The notes beneath the pieces were generated by a model that was given only the letters and a program-made list of their open reading frames with translations, searched no databases and was not told the DNA's origin. Both the position numbers and the translations under genes were made by a program. A stretch of 17,637 nt of DNA from Promethearchaeota archaeon (GTDB lineage Archaea; Asgardarchaeota; Lokiarchaeia; Sigynarchaeales; SOKP01). The first letter of the stretch is position 1. Each line of letters starts with the position of its first letter. Of the stretch, positions 13,745-17,637 are shown one piece after another. The stretch is taken from the NCBI GenBank assembly GCA_014729315.1, contig WJKD01000858.1:1-17637 (forward strand), written 5' to 3'.

Positions 13745-16700
13745 ATGAGAAAGAGAACTCAATTAGTCGGATTTGAATACGGCTATTGGAAGCATTCGGG
13801 GTTTTTCAGATCTCCTGAACCCGTGTAAACAATATGTAGCCGAATTCCTAGATAATTCTCTAGACGCGATTGAGTCTTTTCAATGGAATGAATTAAAAGA
13901 AGACGATTCTCAATTTAAATTCACTTTAGATCGCGAACTTAGTCTTGAAAATTTGTCATTATTAACTGGTGTAAAAGAAGAAGGAAAGTCCGAACCTTTA
14001 AACGAAGATGCGAAGCATACTTTAATGCAAGAAATAGGAATCGAATCTGTTGAAAAGGATGAAAACAATGTTGTAGAAGAAGATGTAGATCTTTCAATTG
14101 ATCAAGGACAGATTACCAAAGAAGAAATCGAAGTCGAAGAGGAAGTAATGAATATAATAACCGATATGCAAAGCCTCACTAAGCCTGTAGAACCAATTAT
14201 AGATGTTGAACCTATCGTGATTATCCGTTTGAGAGAGTCAGAGCCGGCTTCGTTTTTAACTTCTGAGATTTCTCAGAAAAATGTTATGTATTACACCTTC
14301 GAGATTCTAGATAACGGGACTGGGATGAGTAAAGTTGATCTTAAAAAATTTGGGAAGTATCTTGCATCCAGCAAAAGCATGCAGTTAAAACAAACTAGAG
14401 GAAGTCAAGGATTTGGAGCTCCAAGTGCTTTTAGTGATGCACAAAATACAACAGGTAGACCAGTTGTTGCGGTTTCTAGTACAGTAGATAATGTTTACGC
14501 TACGGTATCTGAATTTTTTACCACCTCTAAAAACGAAAAAAAGTATCTTATTCATCCAACTGATGTGGACAGTCCATTCCTCCACGGATCATACATCAAA
14601 CTAAATTATTTGAATATAAAGTATGTGAGGGGATATGTCGACACATATATTCAAGAAACTGCTTTGATGAATCCGCATGTTACTATTGTTTTCATTGATC
14701 CTTATAACGAAGAGCATATTTATCCTAGAAAGGTTTCTAGCTTCCCTAGGGCACCAAAATACGCTTTACCACATCCCTCGTCTACTAATATTGGTGATCT
14801 ACAAGACTTATTGTCAAAATCGGAAAATCTGACTCTTTCTGCGTTTTTACAAGAAAATTTTGTAAGAATTAGCAATAATGTTGCGAAAGAAATTATCGAT
14901 TTAGCAGAACGGGATCTTCAAGACAAATTAAATCTCTTAATCCTCAGAAATGGTTTTTTAACATTATTAGAGAATAAAAAAGACGAGATTTATTTTGTAA
15001 AAAACGAGAAACGCGTGTATGGCCGTTCGAAAAAACCCCGAGATAAACTAATTATTTATGAAGTTAAAACAGACGAACTTAAAAATAGATATCACGAATT
15101 AGTTGACGAATATTATCATTTCATTAAAGAACACGAGAAAATTAATGATAAGATAAAGAAAAACAACACTCGAATTGAAAAAGCTGATACTAAAAAAGAA
15201 CAAAAAAAGATTGAAAGAGAAAATAGAAAACTACTTAAAGATATTGACGGAATACGCAAAGAGAAAGACGAAATCAGATCAAAGCTTAATAAGCTTTTTG
15301 AAAACTCTGACGAAGGATTAGAAGAAGTAAAGAGAATGAAAAATAGAGAAGATTTGGAAGAATTGGTCGAAGAAGTGCAAATTTCAAAAACTAGACCAAG
15401 CGAATTAACTAACGATCAGTTTAACTCCCTCTTTTTAGCTTTTAAGTCAGTAAAATATATGTCTCCCCCTACTGATACCGTAGTACCCGTTGGAGAATCT
15501 GTTTTAGAAAACACACTAATAAAAGAATTGGGTTTAAAAATATCAGAAAATTTAGACGATTTTGACACCCCCGTAGATAATATAAGACAAGCAGACGAGA
15601 TTCTAAAGCGCGTAAAAAGAAAAGAATTAATGCGATTGCAACCTAATTCTAAAAAAAAAGACCTAGCGGAGATTCCGGTACATCAAGAAGAAATCATAGA
15701 ATTAAACTCAAAAATTTTATCAAATTTTCTTCCAAAGGTTGATCAATCCCCTCCGCAAGAACTTGTTAGTTTTACCAGCGAACTTATTAAGGTACCAGAT
15801 AATTTAACCACAAGAAATTATTCCGCATTATTCGAATTTTTTTTACAGAACTATACAAGAGACGATGATTTTGTGGGTGCTGAAACTAGAGATCCCACTA
15901 GTGGTAAAGGACTTGCTTATGTAGTTGAAGCCGTGTTAGCTTATTCCAAAAGAATTGAAGTTCCAAAACGCTCTAGGGATGTTTTGTCTCGATTTGTTAA
16001 TAGAACGCCTAAGTTGAGAGATAGTGCGGACTGCGCGATTACTAAGGCCGTTCAATCCGTTAATTGGAAAAATTATAAACTGGAAACATATGATAATAAT
16101 TTACCTAAGGGACCAATAAAACTTCTTGTGAATGTATCGGGACCATTTGTCCATTTAATGTTTAAATCTCAGTCTAAAAATGCGTTAGCTGATAACGAAG
16201 AATTAATTAAGGAAATCAAATATTGTTTAGAGGCTATAGGGAGAAGACTAAGAGTCTATCTTAATAGAAGGATTAATTTAAGAAAAAAAGAAAAAAGAGC
16301 TAATTTAATCGAAAAATATATCCCCAAATTCGTTAGCAGCCTTTACAATATTGCCGAACAAGGCAGTAAATATAAGGACGAGGTATCTCCAAAAGAGTTA
16401 GAGGAATTAATGAGAGACTCTATTAGAGTAAGACCCGCCCAAGTAATCACAAAAAAGCCTAAGATTCAAAAAGAAACACCCGAGGTAAAAAAACCCGAGA
16501 AAACGGAGAAAGAAAAGAAAGAGATTGAACCTAAAAAGAAAAAAGAAGAAATAAAATCAAAAGTGGAAGAAACCCCGGAAGAGAAACCCGTTAAAGCGGG
16601 ATCGAGTCCCCAAGCAGTCGAAGCAAAGTCTTCTGAAATACAAAATTTTAATAAATTAACGATTAAAGAGATAAAATCGTTTGCTAAGGATCGTAACATC

Positions 16701-17111
16701 TCTTTACCTTCGAGGGCGCGAAAATCAGAATTAATAAAGAAACTGCAGGAGGAATTAAGAGAAGCAAAAGAGATAAAAAAAGAAAAATCACCAGTTCAAA
16801 AAGTAGCTGCCCAAAAGCCATTAATACCCAAACAAGAACTAAAATCAAATTTTGTTCCAAAAACTAAATCTAAACCACGGCAAATGCCTCCTAAACCAAA
16901 ACAGACCCAACTTCCGATAATCTCCACTGAGAGAATCTTAGGAGCGTTGAATAAAAAAGAATGGCAGAGTATTAAACACTTAATTTTTAAGTTAAGAATT
17001 AAAGATATGATGGATGCTAGATTCCTTCAAATAAAATTGAAGGAGTTAGAAAGGAAAGGAGAAGTAATTGTGGATCTTCAGAAAGGTAAGAAGTATTGGA
17101 AATTAGCCTAA
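13745..17111 (+). CDS. top6B: DNA topoisomerase VI subunit B, long form, with an N-terminal frameshift
   Basis: This is the ATPase subunit of type IIB topoisomerase, which drives strand passage by dimerising on ATP. The frame from ATG 13745 gives RKRTQLVGFEYGYW and FFRSPEPV, then hits TAA at 13826-13828. Dropping T13826 continues directly into KQYVAEFLDNSLDA. Downstream (rough residues counted from 13773): N-box EFLDNSLDA at 24-32, an acidic insertion about 33-150, G1 box EILDNGTGMS near 177, G2 box RGSQGFGAPSAF near 209, a coiled-coil insertion about 423-543, transducer PPTDTVVPVGE, and KSQSKNALAD with the switch-lysine region. A Lys/Glu-rich tail bears a SAP domain (about 958-994) and a probable winged helix (about 1046-1112). 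Most Top6B proteins are 500-690 residues; this is about 1120. The frameshift may be an assembly error, mutation or recoding. top6A follows after 32 bp. Confidence 0.92.
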
Positions 17112-17143
17112 AGATAATTAAATATAAACGGTGTTAATTTATT

Positions 17144-17637
17144 ATGTCTAAAAATAAAACTAAAAAGAATTGGGATTTAAATGCAGCTAAAAGACTCTTC
17201 GAAGAATCCTTAAAACAAAAGTCTAAAGAAGAAAAACAGGAAATTGAACTTCCCGAAAATACGGTTCAAGTTGACGATTTAAATCGGAAGGAGGTTTTGA
17301 ACCGGCTCTATAAATTAGTTGATTCTTTAATCGAAAAGATTAGATTAGACGGACGACCTACCATTGAATTACCGTCTAGAACAAGTTCAAACATAATATG
17401 GGACGAAGAAAACGATCTTTTGTTGCTAGGGGAACAAATTCTAAAAAAACAATTTCATTCACTCTCAAGCGTAGGAGATATGACTAGATTAATGAGAGTC
17501 CTAGAAATTGTTAATGAGCTCTTAAGAAAAGATTTGCATGCAACAAAAAGGGAAGTTTTTTATAACGATGTGAAACTCTTCCAGGAACAAAAAAACAGTG
17601 ATAAGAGTATTGAAGATGTAGCGACAATGCTCTATAC
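17144..17637 (+). CDS. top6A: DNA topoisomerase VI subunit A, N-terminal part (cut by window edge)
   Basis: 164 codons from ATG 17144 to the window edge. Top6A is the Spo11-like subunit that makes the double-strand break through a catalytic tyrosine. After a charged 50-residue lead comes LPSRTSSNIIWDEENDLLLLG (about 79-99), typical of Top6A. The winged-helix/5Y-CAP segment follows, with TKREVFYND, where Y140 (codon 17561-17563) is the expected catalytic tyrosine. VKLFQEQKNSDKSIEDV continues the family pattern. The Toprim domain lies beyond the window. It follows top6B by 32 bp in the same direction and surely shares its transcript. Confidence 0.93.
   Translation, partial: MSKNKTKKNWDLNAAKRLFEESLKQKSKEEKQEIELPENTVQVDDLNRKEVLNRLYKLVDSLIEKIRLDGRPTIELPSRTSSNIIWDEENDLLLLGEQILKKQFHSLSSVGDMTRLMRVLEIVNELLRKDLHATKREVFYNDVKLFQEQKNSDKSIEDVATMLY

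Noticed and set aside
13773..13826. TTG at 13773 as the start of Top6B (NTAIGSIRGFSDLLNPC)
   Set aside because: This peptide is the wrong frame; the adjacent frame over the same bases encodes the conserved QLVGFEYGYW and GFFRSPEPV segments.
16466..16699. Ser/Phe-rich minus-strand frame opposite the Top6B tail
   Set aside because: It is the mirror of the Lys/Glu-rich coding sequence and has no independent support.
1..17637. CRISPR arrays, insertion sequences, integrases, rRNA
   Set aside because: No regular direct repeats with spacers, no transposase or integrase motifs and no rRNA segments were seen.

Overview
This is an A+T-rich archaeal window. Archaeal marks seen in the sequence are: a tRNA gene carrying a textbook bulge-helix-bulge intron, TATA boxes about 25 bp upstream of several genes, adjacent DNA topoisomerase VI B and A genes, LysW-type amino-acid biosynthesis genes, a fused CoaBC, and a decayed archaeal endonuclease Q. 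The unusually long Top6B and the overall style resemble Asgard (Promethearchaeota) genomes. That placement is an inference and not proven here.

Layout. At the left edge is the start of a valyl-tRNA synthetase gene (minus strand, cut by the window edge). Upstream of it on the same strand lies a tRNA-Ala(CGC) gene that appears to hold two introns, one in the anticodon loop and one in the D arm. Next comes a minus-strand beta-class DNA methyltransferase of the DpnA/GATC-like type, with no restriction enzyme visible. Divergent from it is a tight three-gene plus-strand operon (1407-7224): a MoxR-type AAA+ ATPase, a large VWA protein with a complete MIDAS site, and a 788-residue protein with a SWIM-like zinc finger near its N-terminus. 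The methyltransferase/MoxR intergenic region holds a perfect 8+8 bp inverted repeat and an 11-bp direct repeat at 20-bp spacing. This operon is the best candidate for a poorly described system in the window.

Convergent with that operon is a clearly decayed endonuclease Q gene (8319 to 7261), with several stops, a frameshift and an internal deletion. Then come lysK, lysZ and lysX on the minus strand (11258 to 8401), encoding the LysX/ArgX ligase, the LysW-bound kinase and the releasing hydrolase. LysW itself, the reductase and the aminotransferase are not in the window. Divergent from lysX is a small protein with a SHOCT-like C-terminal helical segment, then coaBC for coenzyme A synthesis.

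After a 317-bp gene-free stretch come top6B and top6A (cut by the right edge). Top6B is about twice the usual size. It has an acidic insertion inside the ATPase domain, a long coiled-coil insertion, and a charged tail bearing a SAP domain and a probable winged helix. Near its N-terminus the reading frame is interrupted by one extra base that creates an in-frame TAA just before the ATP-binding N-box. This could be an assembly error, a real mutation or a programmed +1 frameshift.
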